A DNA stretch of 64,000 bases from Torymus aiolomorphi (Eukaryota > Arthropoda > Insecta > Hymenoptera > Torymidae), in contig CM070873.1 of NCBI GenBank assembly GCA_036365515.1, forward strand, positions 176,749,604 through 176,813,603, given 5' to 3'. This document shows, piece after piece, positions 9,990-21,971 of the stretch; position 1 is the stretch's first letter, and every line of letters begins with the position of its first letter. The notes under the pieces were generated by a model, which ran no database searches, was not told the DNA's origin, and saw only the letters and a program-made list of their open reading frames with translations. Position numbers and translations under genes: made by a program.

Positions 9990-11320
9990 TACACACCGCA
10001 CCGCGGGGGGCCGTCTCGCTATACCGGTCCCCTTACTACTAAGGTGCTAAGCTAATCATGATTAAACTGAAATAAACATGTTTTTATAATTCCATCATTT
10101 AATTTTGTATTTTTATTGAATGGGCTCATGCGAAAAGGGTCCTTAAATATGCTGGAATCTGATTTTTGCATAAGCCGATTCAATTATATAATTATTTAAA
10201 TTTTGTAATAAATTTTTTCGTAAAATAAATAAAAAGTAAAAAAAATATAGTGTTTATATATATTCAATATTCTATACAAATCAAACTATTTTTTTATATT
10301 TATGTACAATTTTTTAACTTACCTTCATTTAAATGGTCTATATATAGCTTACACAGATTGAGTCTAACAAATTAGAACAATTATTCATTCTTTATACTTT
10401 ATAATGTAAATAAATTACAGTTGACATCAATAAATAGAATTTATTATACAAAAAACACAATTCAATTACAAACATAGAAATAGTAGGAGTAATTTAACAA
10501 AAATTTAGTAGGTAATCAAGTAACTGATCATATCGCATAATTACAATATTTTAAAATTTTGTTTGCGCTTGCTTCACAATCCAATATTTTTAAACAAAAG
10601 TTTTTTGATCATCTTACAATAATGATAATTATCATAAACAAAATTAATTAGTAATATAATCTTTCAGAAATTCAATTATTAATGAACATTTAACCCTAAT
10701 TTAATAATACCTAATACATCACATATTTCTATGCAGTTTAAACCTTACATTATATTTATAAAAATATATGTCCATTAACAATTGAATAACAATTATATAA
10801 ATATTATTGTTGCAGTCATTATAACAATATTGAACGTTTTGTATCTTCTTATATCTTATAAACACATTACAACAATGTTTTGCAGTTTTCATTGCTAATT
10901 ACAGAATTTCATTATAAGTTAGCATTTTTACTGTTTTATAAAATTAACTCAAAAAAATTGTAATTATCAATGAACATCCACAGCTATCATCAGCTTTTAT
11001 TCTATTCTATATAATAAATAATACATCACATTGTCATCATAATAATAATAATTTATGTTCATTGATAATTGCAATACACATTACCATGCAACTCTTGTAA
11101 ATTCGAAAATATTTAAATTTACTAAAACTTACAACATCTATAACTGAGAAAGTTACATTGTAAAAACCAGTCTGTTTTATTTTATAATAAAAATTTAAGA
11201 TTATTTTCAAACCTTTTAATAAAAAAACGAATAGAGATAAACAATGAACTCAAATCATAACTAAATAATTTGCAAATGCAAAGATATAAAAAAAAAAAAA
11301 CTAAGAGTTCAAGAAAAAAG
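9990..11320. other. AT-rich DNA with no recognisable gene
   Basis: Long A/T-rich sequence with no convincing ORF, RNA gene or repeat structure. It lies 3' of the OB-fold-like gene and may include its 3' UTR near 11.3 kb. Confidence 0.6.
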
Positions 11321-11565
11321 TTTAGGCAGGAGGTAATTTCCTTTTTGGAGTTTTGTTTCCTTTAAATACTTTTTCTAGTGACAGAGAATCAAGTTCTGTT
11401 TGGACATGTACTCCACTCACATCTTTGCATGTTATAGTAAGCGGTTCATCTGAAAACATAAAAATGGCATGTAAAATATTAGAGGGGGTAATACAGTTAA
11501 AATTTTGTTTTTTTGATTCACCTAAAAAATATAAATTTTTATCAGTAATAATTTTTTTTATATAT

Positions 11566-12248
11566 TGTGAAGTCCGGAAATAAGTGGAAATAAATAGTAA
11601 TTGGTTTTCTGTATGTTTATTATATAAAATACAATAATTTATTTACCAATACAATCTGCTGGCTTCTGGTAGATTGATGCGTTGTAATTTTACTTACAAT
11701 TCTTTTTCTATAATTGTTCTTTACGTTAGAATTTACACTTGCTTTTATAAATTTACTATAAATAACTTATAAGATCTGCTTACTAGACGAGTAAGGCTTA
11801 CGATTACAATTTCAATAATTTATAAAATCTGCTTGTTAGATGAGTAAGGCTTACGATTTCAACTTGACTCGAATGTCGTCTGAGTTTGACGGAGCTCTCC
11901 AGGTTTCTTGTACGCTGTGACTGACGCGCGTGATGCATTTCGCAGTTTTATTATGCGGTTTAATTGGGTTATAGATGATAAATTGAGATCATCTTTATTA
12001 AGAAATTTTCGGTTGCGACTTATACGCGTAGCATTTAAACGGTAGCATTGTGAAATGCTGATCTGTTAAAAAGTTGCCCGCCACTGTCTTCTGGAGGTCG
12101 ATGGCTCTCTCCGTCACACGCTCTACGGTACGATGCCTGAGCGAAATACTGCGTTGCATTCTCACGTTTATATGTCAGGAAATATCTGATGTGAATAAAC
12201 TTTCAGAATGAAATTCTAAATCTCTATAATACGTCTCCGGATGTAACA
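11566..12248 (-). repeat. LTR (3' copy in element orientation)
   Basis: 683 bp, beginning TGTGAAGTCC and ending GGATGTAACA on plus. It matches 18881-19563 with few differences, which suggests fairly recent insertion. Confidence 0.92.
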
Positions 12249-12261
12249 CCTCCCCCCTTAG
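12249..12261 (-). other. Polypurine tract of the LTR element
   Basis: On minus the sequence CTAAGGGGGGAGG immediately precedes the LTR start TGTTACATCC. A purine run in this position primes plus-strand synthesis in LTR elements and fixes the element's orientation. A second copy lies at 13488-13500. Confidence 0.8.
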
Positions 12262-12396
12262 ACTGTTGAATGTCATAGAGATTCAACAATGTATTATGCA
12301 TCAGAGACTTCCCGTTACAAACATTTATTGATAAGTAAATGATAAAATATAATAATACGAGTTACTAATGATAATAATTATAGTACAAATAATAAA

Positions 12397-12485
12397 AATA
12401 ATAATGATGATAATAATAATAATAATAATGATGATAATAATAATAATAATAATGATAATAATAATAATAACAATAATAATAATAC
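12397..12485. repeat. (AAT)n-type microsatellite
   Basis: Interrupted AAT/GAT repeats, part of the non-coding filler of the LTR element. Confidence 0.85.
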
Positions 12486-12599
12486 TCGTCAGTTTCACTT
12501 TGAATTAGTGGTTATCACACGGAAAGGAATACCTTATGAAAAATAACTAGAATCTCAGGTAAAGATGGGACATACTCACACTCTTGAGCAATTTAATAT

Positions 12600-12800
12600 A
12601 CTTCTACTAATTATTAGCATAGTTCTATTAAAAATTAATAGAAAAAGTTTTAAAATTTATTATAGTTACGATTAATTTTTAGTAGATAATATGATAAAAA
12701 TTTTAAATCTAAATTTTAACAGAATAGAAAATAATTTTTACCATATTATCTACTAAAAATTAATAGAATTAGTTTAATTTTTAGTCTAAGTTATACTAAA
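12600..12800. repeat. AT-rich inverted repeat (MITE-like)
   Basis: ATTAATTTTTAGTAGATAAT near 12671-12690 pairs with ATTATCTACTAAAAATTAAT near 12744-12763, and CTATTAAAAATTAATAG motifs flank both. A small foldback of unknown family. Confidence 0.6.
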
Positions 12801-12884
12801 AATTTAATAGACAGTATAGTAATTTTGTTGGCGCGAGGGCTGTCGGTAAAACAGGGTGTACCATATGTAGACAAGTTGAAATCT

Positions 12885-12970
12885 TATTTATAAGTGCGGC
12901 ACTGGCCGAGTGGATAAGAGCGCAGATTCGTAGTCGGAGGGTTGAGGGTTCGAATCTCCTTCTCCGGAGT
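12885..12970 (+). repeat. tRNA-derived SINE head or tRNA pseudogene
   Basis: Pol III promoter boxes are clear: A box TGGCCGAGTGG at 12903-12913 and B box GGTTCGAATCT at 12948-12958, at tRNA spacing. The 5' acceptor strand (GCGGCAC) has no matching 3' strand, and the T stem pairs badly, so this is not a working tRNA. A SINE head or a tRNA-like relic is the best reading. Confidence 0.6.
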
Positions 12971-15261
12971 TTTCTTTTTTCATGAATTTCAACCTCTCAT
13001 CAAAATTACTGTAATATATTATAAAACTTGATAGAATGCAAGTATGTCTCACTTTTAATTAACACTCTAGTAATTTTTAGTGGATATTCCACTAATTTTT
13101 CATAAGGTATTTTTTTCCGTGCAGGTTTAAGTTTCAAATGACCCTTTCAGCATTTTTGAGGTTGTCTGGTCGAACGTTGATTTGACCTATTAATTTTTCT
13201 TCCTGATCCTCCTATCTCGGTTCTTATGGGGATTTTGATGTCGGAATGCAAGTTCTTGATTTTAGCCCTTCCCTATCTGCTGACATTGGCACTGTGTTTT
13301 CGGGCTTAGTCGTCATTTAACTTGATTAGATGAGGTCGGTGACTCGATGTCGCACGAACGAAGTGCTGCATCGCATAAATTCGTATCGAAGTTAATTTTT
13401 CGCGTGTACATTATTCTGTGTGTCGAAAAATCACTGATTTACGTTTTATTTAATGAATGTTTAAATGATACGTCTCCGGAAGTAACACCTCCCCCCTTAG
13501 ACTGTTGAATGTCGTAGAAATTCAACAAGTGAAGTAATTGAATGATCAATTAGAGTTATCAGTGATTTTTTCGTTATAAAAGATTTAATAATAATAATAA
13601 TAACCAACAATATAAAATTAATAATTTTAAATAAATTTTTGAATCGTCTATATATTTTAAAATAAATTAATTATTTTCTTCCTAATACTAGTTTTGCACT
13701 TAACCTACTGATTTACTTTGTACCGATTTTTCTAACGTTCAAATTTCAAAGAATTCCTATAGAGATATATATAGTTTTCGATAATTTAGTTATTTCGTTA
13801 TCGATAATATGTAATAATTTTTTTGTTTTGCTGTATTTACATAAAATAGTCATTCATTAATTAAGCTTAGAAATAATGTGCTTATTAAATAATTTTTTTA
13901 GTAAATAAACGATGAGAAATATATAGGGAATGATTCAAGTGATCATTCACTTCCCTCTCTGCTGAGATATTTGGCAAGAGATATGTTTTTTCTTTCCTCT
14001 CTTTGTTTAAGTAGAACAACATTAAAGGGCTTTTGATGTTATTATAATAAAATTATTTTCACAGTCGTATTATAATTATTTCCAAAAGAAAAATACAATT
14101 ATATATCGTGTAGGTTTTTTTCGTAAAAAGGAAGTGAATAATTGAAATGATATTGATAAATTTTGACTTGTTATTGCTTTTATGCATCATTGTATTTTAC
14201 CTTTGTTTGAAAACTTTCAGCCATTTCAAAAGTTCATTTTAGAACTTGAACTTTTGTTTCCGCATAGGTAGCATTCACATATTTGCTTTAAAGAATCTGT
14301 TAGAGTAGAAAAATGTTTTACATACTCAATACAGTGCAGAATAGTGTATCTTATATAGGATGATCATGTTAGTATGACAGAACTGATCATTCCAAACACA
14401 TATATTCTATTTAATCTTAGCAATGTGAACGTAGCTACCTGAATAATTTTTTTTGTTCTGAAACTCTTTAATAAATTTTGATGAGTATGAACAACTTTTT
14501 TTTTTTTTTTTTTTTTGTAGGTAAATACAGTTTAATTTTGCATAAAATTAGTCAAATTATTATTATCTTTTTTTATCATACGTTAGAAGGTTTAGGAATG
14601 GGTTCTATTTCTTTTCCTTTTGGATTAGTTCTATACTTTGTTATTCAAAGATAAAATCATAAGCTATTAAATTGATCATAAGTTAATTCGTCCCTGTAAT
14701 GTTTTCTACTTTGTGATTAAATAATTACTTTATATATTTTTATTATTTAATAACACATCATTTTCACATGTCAAATTTTTTGATTGTTTGATTGTTATAA
14801 GACCAAAGTTACTTTGTATTAATATCTAATCGCAATATTTATGTATTATTTCTAAACTTTCATTATTCAAATATATCTTATTTCAATCGCATTTTTCTAA
14901 AATTATTAGCTTTCTTAGAGAATATAGTTGCTTTTTATAAAATACTGACAAGTTGATACGTAGAATTGTAGACAAATGATAAGTGCTTATAATTTTAAGT
15001 TGTATCTTTGGTAAAATCTGGATCACCTTAGGGTTATATTCTAGTTGACCAAGGAGTAGGATGGTTTTGCTTCAAATGGAAAAGCTCAGCTGCAATTATA
15101 ATTCTCTATTGCTGTATTAAATTTGGAAAAATAAGAAGAGATTATGATGTTAATATTGAGTATGTTTTCCATATCCTAAAACAAACATGTTATGTTATTA
15201 TTTGTTATAATATTGTCTTTGCTTATTTTTCATAATTAGTTAAGATATTATTTTGTTCATT

Positions 15262-17416
15262 TTAATAGCGTTGAAAATTCTTATTATGCTGATCCTTTTG
15301 AAATTGATTCATATTTGGTTCTTTGATAGGCCATGTTTTGTCTCCCTTTTTAAACTTTCTTCTGATAATAAATTTATTGTAGTAACCTTTAGATTTTAAT
15401 TTTAATCTTGTATTTTTTACAAATTCTTTAAAATGTTTTTGATTATTAGATGTCCATTTTAGTTTTTTGACGTTTTTATTAAATGTTATTTTGGTTAAAA
15501 CTAATTGCAATTGGTGTAATTTATTAGGATTTGTATTTAGATTGATTATTACGTTATGATTTTGATTACCTAAAGTTTCTTGTAGTTGATTTTTATTCTC
15601 AAGCTGTTCTTGGTGTTCTTGATTATCAAATATTTTTAGATGATTTTTATTCTCTAAATGTTTTTTAAGTTTTTGATTATCAAACATATCTTTTGGTTGA
15701 TTTTCATTTTCGAAAACTACTTTACTATTATTTAATAAGTTCTTTAGATTTTTTGTATCATTTAAAAAAGACTCTTCTGAATGTATTGATGCTATATTCT
15801 CTTTTAACGAATTTTCAAGCGAGTTTTGTTGGAATTTAGTTTCCATTTGATCATCTTCGGATTCAAATGGTTCACCTAAAGCAAAAGTTATGTCTAAAAT
15901 GACTTTAAGATCATCATAAAAAGTTACTGTTTCCAACGAATTATTATCTTCTTTATTATTTTCATTCGAATTTCCATTTTTTTGGTTATTTATATCAGAT
16001 TCATTAAAATCAATTACGTTAATTTCATCACAATCCTCAAGAGCTTTATATTAGATTCGTTGAAATTCATTTCTTCATTAGTCTCATAATTTTTTACAGT
16101 AGATTCAATAGAATCAATTAAATTTGTTTCCATAATTTCTTCAATTTCATGATTATTTTTGAAAATTTCGTTAAAGTCTATAAAATTAATTTCATTAGTA
16201 TTTCCATGATTTTTTATAATCATATTATCTTTTGGTTCATCAGTGATTTCATGTATTTTTATAAAAGGTACTATAATTAAATTGATTTCTTTATCATCAT
16301 TAATTATTGTAGATTCCTCTATGATATTAGTTTCCTGTTTATTTTTATTTACTTTATTTTCTGTAATTAGTTCATTACCATTATACCTTTCAATATTCGT
16401 TGCATTAACTTTGTTTTTCTGAATTTTTGATTCATTAATTGTTTCTTTTGTAACAATATGGTATGATTCATCAGTATTAATACTTGGATATTGTTTGATT
16501 TCCTCACATTCTTCAGTAGTATGATCTGGATTTTTACAAAGATCACAATGATTTCCCATTGCATTATATTGCATTATAAGATTTTTAAGTTTTCTGCAGT
16601 TGTCGACGTCATGCCCGATTCTTTTGCAATATTGACATTGAATTCTTTTTCTATTTACTGTATTGGGTTGTTGATTATTAAAAATCACATTTCTTGGTTT
16701 GTAATTTTGTTGTTTGATGTTATTGAATCTGTTTGTATTCCTTGAATTGCTTTGTGTGTGGTACGTGTATTTGTTTTCTAAACTTCTATAATTTGGGCTA
16801 ATATTCGTATAATTTGTATTCATTTTTAAACTTGTATTTCGATCTGGGCAATATGTTGCAGTATGTATGACCGCCTTGCAAATTTGGCAAATTATTCTAT
16901 TTCTTAAAATCGCACGCTTGCAATCTGATGCATCGTGGTCTTCTTCCTTACATAACGCGCACCACATTATTTTTTCGTTTATAGGGCAGTATATCATCCA
17001 ATGCCTGAGTTTATTGCATTTCGTGCGTACTGCTGACAAGCAGTCTTTAGTTGAGTGACCCGTGCTTCAGCAATAATCACAATCAAGTTCATATTTCTTT
17101 ACAACAGGGCATTGAGTAGCTGTATGTTCTATGATTTGACAGTATTGGCAATAAACTTCATTTGTTTGGTTAAATGTACAGTTATCTAGAGAATGTCCTC
17201 TATGATTACAGCGTTACAGAAAAGTTCTATTTTATTTTTAGCATTCTTGCAAAAATATGATATATAATCTTTACTTTTACGAAAAACACAAACTACATTA
17301 GAGCAAAACAATGCTTGGTAATATTGATCTCGGCAAATTTGACAATGAAATACTTTAGTATAATAATGGTTTTGTTGTTCAAAATTATAAAATATATTAG
17401 CTTGATTATTCATCAT
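15262..17416 (-). pseudogene. Zinc-knuckle array protein of the LTR element (gag-like), broken
   Basis: Three minus-strand frames (17416-17186, 17039-16014, 15936-15262) are pieces of one reading frame. They are separated by frameshifts near 17210 and 16035 and by an in-frame TGA near 17070. The N-terminal half is a string of CCHC-like zinc knuckles: CALCKEEDHDASDC, CQICKAVIHTATYC, CQYCKRIGHDVDNC, CDLCKNPDHTTEEC, and at least two more in the broken stretch 17050-17220. The C-terminal half is Asn/Glu-rich and then Lys-rich (KLKSKGYYNKFIIRRKF). Knuckles are the nucleic-acid-binding part of retroelement Gag. Seven or so in series without a capsid domain, protease or reverse transcriptase is not the ordinary layout. 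A captured host zinc-knuckle (CNBP-like) gene is an alternative. Confidence 0.65.
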
Positions 17417-17419
17417 CGC

Positions 17420-18765
17420 TTTTCATTTTATTAAATGTTCGTAATTATTATTGTAGTTTATTTTTGAATTTATCTTTTATTTTGTGTATTATTGTCTTTC
17501 TTTCATTTTCTCGTTTGAGTGTTGTTCATTTTCTTATTTTATTATATTCCCTTTTGCAATGTAATATTTTATTGTAATTCTGTTTTTGTATGATTCTTCA
17601 TTATAATATTCTTCCTTTTATTGTAATACTTTTCGTTTATTTAGTTATTTTTTATTATTATTTTGATTTCCTTATTTTGATTAAAAATTACTCGATTATT
17701 TTATACACTGATTATATCTCTCATATGTTTTCTATTTTGTATCGTGTACATTCTCTATTATTTATTTCCTTTTATTTATTTCTCTTCATTCGTTTCTTAT
17801 GTTTTATTCTTTATTCTTTTTATTTATGTATCAGTATGCTTAGTAATCTAGCCTTAAAACTCTTAGTCTCTTTTCGAAAGCGTTCGCTTATTATTATCGT
17901 TTACTAGTTTTTTTTTTTAAATTTTGGATCGCTTTGGGTCTTTTGTCTGGTTATAATCCCTTTGTTTCCCTTATTTTCAGTACCTTCCTTAGTTGACATG
18001 ACATATTACTCTTTTGTTTATGATATCTATAATGTTTCTTTTTAAATATGGTTTTATTATTAGTTCTACTATTTTTTGTGTATACTTATATTTTTGTAAT
18101 TGCTTTATATGATTTTATAAGTTGTTTATTTGCTGCTTTTGTATCTCCACCACTTCTATTTTCCGTTTACTTTATTTTTCTAGTGCTTTTATATCTTATT
18201 ATTTAAAATACACTATTTATTTATACACGGATTATTTAATTAATAATTTTTGTTTTAAATTATTATTCAATTTCCTTTCTTACGTTTAATCCTTTATTCT
18301 ATTCTTTCTTTTTCCCGTATATATTTCCAACTTATTTGGCAATTATTCTTAATCTTTTTCCTATAATCTTTGTTTGTTCTTTTAATATTTTTGTTTATAT
18401 ATTGTAATGTTTCTCTTTTGTTTTATTATTTTTCCCTTTAAATATTTTATAATTGATTTTTTTTTTCTCACTTGTCTTATTTTCTTTGACTGCTATTTTT
18501 TCCGTATAATATCTTTTGATTTCAATATGTACTTTTATTTTGACACCTGCTATTTCACTTATAGTTTGTTATGAAATTTGTTGTTAATAACTCGACGTGC
18601 CGTACACGTTTATCTTCAGAAGTTTAAACGATTATGCTACAATAATCCTCTCAACTTCTTACTGTAAAACGAGAAGCTCGGAAGCAGTTAGTAGTGATAT
18701 TTTTTAGTAATTTTCAAATATTATTCGTTTCCTCTCAGTCCAGTCTTATTTTTCGTATAAATCTA
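17420..18765. other. T-rich leader of the LTR element, no gene
   Basis: Very T-rich on plus (A-rich on minus) sequence between the zinc-knuckle frame and the 5' LTR. The plus-strand frame at 17590-17907 is low-complexity Phe/Tyr/Ile translation and is not credible. Confidence 0.6.
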
Positions 18766-18893
18766 GTGAACTTACGTTCGATTTGTACCGGCACCAATGT
18801 GAAGTCCCGAGAAATAATTATTTTTATTCTTTTATTTTAAACAGTCTAGTGAACTAATGTTCGATTCGTACGGGAATCAATGTGAAGTCCGGA
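18766..18893 (-). repeat. Duplicated LTR boundary and possible primer-binding site
   Basis: The block TCTAGTGAACT...CGTTCGATT.GTAC.GG..-CAATGTGAAGTCC occurs twice, at about 18769-18813 and 18844-18893. The second copy runs into the 5' LTR. Read on plus, GTTCGATTCGTACGGGAATCA looks like the 3' end of a tRNA without CCA: a TTCGATT loop, a 5-nt stem strand and a 7-nt acceptor strand. That would make its complement the primer-binding site. Confidence 0.5.
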
Positions 18894-19563
18894 AATAAGT
18901 GGAAATAAATAGTAATTGGTTTTATGTATGTTTATTATATAAAATACAATAATTTATTTACCAATACAATCTGCTGGCTTCTGGTAGATCGATGCGTTGT
19001 AATTTTACTTACAATTGTTTTTCTATAATTGTTCTTTACGTTAGAATTTACACTTGCTTTTATAAATTTACTATAAATAACTTATAAGATCTGCTTACTA
19101 GACGAGTAAGGCTTACGATTACAATTTCAATAATTTATAAAATCTGCTTGTTAGATGAGTAATGCTTACGATTTCAACTTGACTCAAATGTCGTCTGAGT
19201 TTGACGGAGCTCTCCAGGTTTCTTGTACGCTGTGACTGACGCGCGTGATGCATTTCGCAGTTTTATTATGCGGTTTAATTGGGTTATAGATGATAAATTG
19301 AGATCATCTTTATTAAGAAATTTTCGGTTGCGGCTTATACGCGTAGCATTTAAAAGGTAGCATTGTGAAATGCTGATCTGTTAAAAAGTTGCCCGCCACT
19401 GTCTTCCGGAGGTCGATGGCTGTCTACGTCACACGCTCTACGGTACGATGCCTGAGCGAAATGCTGCGTTGCATTCTCACGTTCATATGTCAGGAAATAT
19501 CTGATGTGAATAAACTTTCAGAATGAAATTCTAAATCTCTATAATACATCTCCGGATGTAACA
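18881..19563 (-). repeat. LTR (5' copy in element orientation)
   Basis: 683 bp, same ends as 11566-12248, and followed by the ATAT target duplication. Confidence 0.92.
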
Positions 19564-19574
19564 ATATATATTCT

Positions 19575-20011
19575 ACTAATATAGTTTATTTTTGATGAAA
19601 TAGGCCCTACCAGAGGTCTGTAAACACCAATTTGATCCAAAGATATTGAGATTTTGAAATGTTTACCCTGTGTAACCTACAGGATGAACTATTTCATATT
19701 TTTTAATGGGATACGGGCCAAAATCTTTGATTTTTATATCTCCTTTGACTGAAGCTATTCGCATCCCTTAATTTTTCCAATTAATATTTTTGACTTTAAA
19801 AATATTAATTGGAAAAATTAAGGGATGCGAATAGCTTCAGTCAAAGAAGATATAAAAATCAAAGATTTTGGCCCGTATTCCATTAAAAAATAAGAAATGG
19901 TTCAGCCTGTAGGTTACACAGGGTACAAAATTCAAAATCTCAATATCTTTGGATCAAATGGGTGTATACAGACCTTTGGTAGGGCCTATTTCATGAAAAC
20001 TATATTAGTAT
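19575..20011. mobile_element. Near-perfect palindromic foldback element (MITE-like)
   Basis: Two arms of about 215 bp meet around 19793-19800 (AATATTTTTGACTTTAAAAATATT). The ends ACTAATATAGTTT and AAACTATATTAG mirror each other. No coding capacity. It lies in the last intron of the OB-fold-like gene, 12 bp from the LTR element. Confidence 0.85.
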
Positions 20012-20339
20012 TAGTATAATATATATAAAATACATTATTTTATATTTTGCAGGTGAATAAAAAAAAAAAAAAATTTTAACTGTAGTACCCCCTGAAAAGG
20101 CTTTTTATTTTAATGTTGCTAATAATAAATGAATAATACTCACTGTTGTTAGGGTTTACTTCTCCAATAATATTAACAGCTGCCTCTTTTTCAACGTCGA
20201 CAGGTGTATAATTGACAATATGTACAGTTATTTTATATTTGCCATCCGTAATCGATCCACAGCCATAGGAAGCATTCTCAAAACGACTTGGTGTGACAGT
20301 GAATTTGGTTTTAATGTAGCCACCTATGTCTGTAAAAAC

Positions 20340-21600
20340 AAAACCAATAAATCATTTTGTTTATAATATTCCAAAGATAAAAAATAGAATTAAATAAATT
20401 ATTAAAAATATACTTTATTAATTTAAAAAAGTAAAAAATGTCTTTTTTATAAATTATTTTAAATAAAAAAACTGTAAAACTATATAATTTATTCAGATGT
20501 TTTTAATTTAAATATAAATAAAAATAATTTTATGAATAAAAGTAACTTACTAATAAGTCCCTCGACCCCATTAATAGTTTCAAAAGTAACACGCTGAGCT
20601 GGTGCTGGTGCGACTTCTGGATTTCTTTCATATGTGCCCAGACATGTAACGACGGTACTTTTCTGGATAATCAGCTTAAATAGAACATAACCCTCTGATT
20701 TCATTCGATAGCCGAGTTGAGCTGCTTTGCAGTGAGCACCGTCTACATGTACTTTCTAAATAAAAAAAAGTGAAAATAAAATATTTTACTTAGAATAGTA
20801 ATTTACTATATTAAAATAAAAAATCAATATAAAATTTAATTGTAATAAAATTTATTTATAATCAAAGATTTAATTGTAATAACAATATATTTATCTTCAC
20901 AGCTTTTTTTTAAACATAAAATCAAACATAAAAAAGTACAAAAATACAACTACTTACTCTGTTAGGAGTTAATTCAGACTGATAAAGTCTAATCAATTCC
21001 TCTCCCCAAATGAGACATTAAACTTTTTTGAGTCCCTCACTGCTCAAAGTAAATTTCAGCAACTGGTATTTCGTAACTTTGCCAACTTCTTGTGCACCTT
21101 GCAATTCAGAAACGTATCCTACGAGTTCTCTCAAACAAAAACACAATACAATATAAAAAATTATATCTCCTATTACAAAATAATTAAAAAACAATAAATC
21201 AACAAAACTTTTGATACATACACAGTGCGATCATTGTCGCGTAATTCCTCAAAGTCTTCATCACGAGACAGAGGCATATCGCTATTTGCCATGGTGTTGA
21301 GGTCAGTTTTGCTTTTCGCTGCAAAAAAAGAAAAAAAAACAAAAAGTCAATTACCTTTAATACAATTATGTGCATCAATTTCATTTCATGCAACTACAAT
21401 GTAGATTTCAACTTACTTAATTAGGATGTAAACGATTTTGGAGGATGAAGTATACACATGCTTTGCTCTTCGTTATCAGATCCACGCTGCACGTCACGTG
21501 ACCGTGTGTTAAGGTTAGGTATCGACTCTCGATGAGCGAACGCGAATTTCGGCGGGCGGAAGTACTCGTGTACGCACATTTCCGAATCTATCTTATTTCT
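20340..21600 (-). other. Introns and 5' flank of the OB-fold-like gene
   Basis: Short AT-rich introns (about 77-221 bp) separate exons 1-4. Upstream of the first coding exon is a probable non-coding first exon ending at about 21419; no TATA box is evident. 21600-21848 shows nothing recognisable. Confidence 0.5.
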
Positions 21601-21971
21601 TATTTGTTATTATAAAATAATATAATAATTGGTTTAAATGATAGGATAATCAGATCATTTTTCAAAGCACATGACAAAATTAATCTTTTTATTCTAATTT
21701 GATTTAATTATTTCGTTTTAAATAGTTAAGAATAAAAATCAATTTAAAAAATTCAAATGTAGTGGAAGTAGCTAATTTTCACGCCTATTCCTTACAGACC
21801 AATCAAAATCCCTCTTTAAGTGTTACACAACATGCGGCCATCGTTTTTTTAAGAGAGGATCCTACTGTTCTCATCACTTTCATAAAAATTGCGAACTAAT
21901 TCAACAACGTCTTGTGATAATGTCTTGCCAGCTCTAGCAGTAGGTGTCCACATAACTCCTTCTGTTTCTGT

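Larger units (their letters stand above)
12230..13523. repeat. Direct repeat of the polypurine/LTR junction, 1.24 kb apart
   Basis: About 55 bp spanning the LTR edge, polypurine tract and adjoining internal sequence (TACGTCTCCGG...AACACCTCCCCCCTTAGACTGTTGAATGTC) occurs at 12230-12284 and again at 13469-13523. The intervening 1.2 kb holds a trinucleotide run, a hairpin repeat and a tRNA-derived sequence. Confidence 0.85.
11566..19563 (-). mobile_element. LTR retrotransposon with zinc-knuckle protein only, in an intron
   Basis: Two nearly identical 683-bp LTRs bound an 8.0-kb unit flanked by ATAT on both sides (4-bp target duplication). Orientation is minus: a purine tract directly precedes the left LTR when read on minus, and the single coding block is on minus. 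No reverse transcriptase, RNase H, integrase or protease motif is visible in the 6.6-kb interior; the part from 15.26 down to 12.25 kb is non-coding with small nested repeats. The element is therefore non-autonomous, or has lost pol. The 4-bp duplication and TG...CA ends fit Ty3/gypsy or BEL/Pao, but the superfamily cannot be decided. It sits in the last intron of the OB-fold-like gene, in the same orientation. Confidence 0.85.
11322..21292 (-). pseudogene. Five-exon OB-fold-like gene with one internal stop codon
   Basis: Coding exons on minus: 21292-21222, 21129-20958, 20755-20551, 20329-20144 and 11449-11322. All junctions are GT-AG (donors GTATGT, GTAAGT, GTAAGT, GTGAGT), and phases 2, 0, 1, 1 agree throughout, giving 254 codons. 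A 5' leader continues to 21318, and a likely non-coding exon ends at a GTAAGT donor near 21413-21418. The pattern ELVGYVSELQGAQEVGK, then YQLLKFTL, CLIWGEEL and HVDGAHCKAA resembles an OB-fold of the replication protein A type, but I cannot name a family. The C-terminus is basic (KVFKGNKTPKRKLPP). Codon TAA at 21020-21018 sits where the frame otherwise continues unbroken, apparently one base from CAA. The last intron is 8.7 kb because an LTR element and a palindrome are inserted in it. Confidence 0.68.

Noticed and set aside
12898..12970. A functional tRNA gene
   Set aside because: A and B boxes are good, but the acceptor strands do not pair and the T stem is poor; treated as SINE head or relic.
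17590..17907. Plus-strand hydrophobic ORF that looks like a membrane protein
   Set aside because: Low-complexity T-rich DNA gives Phe/Leu/Ile/Tyr by composition alone.
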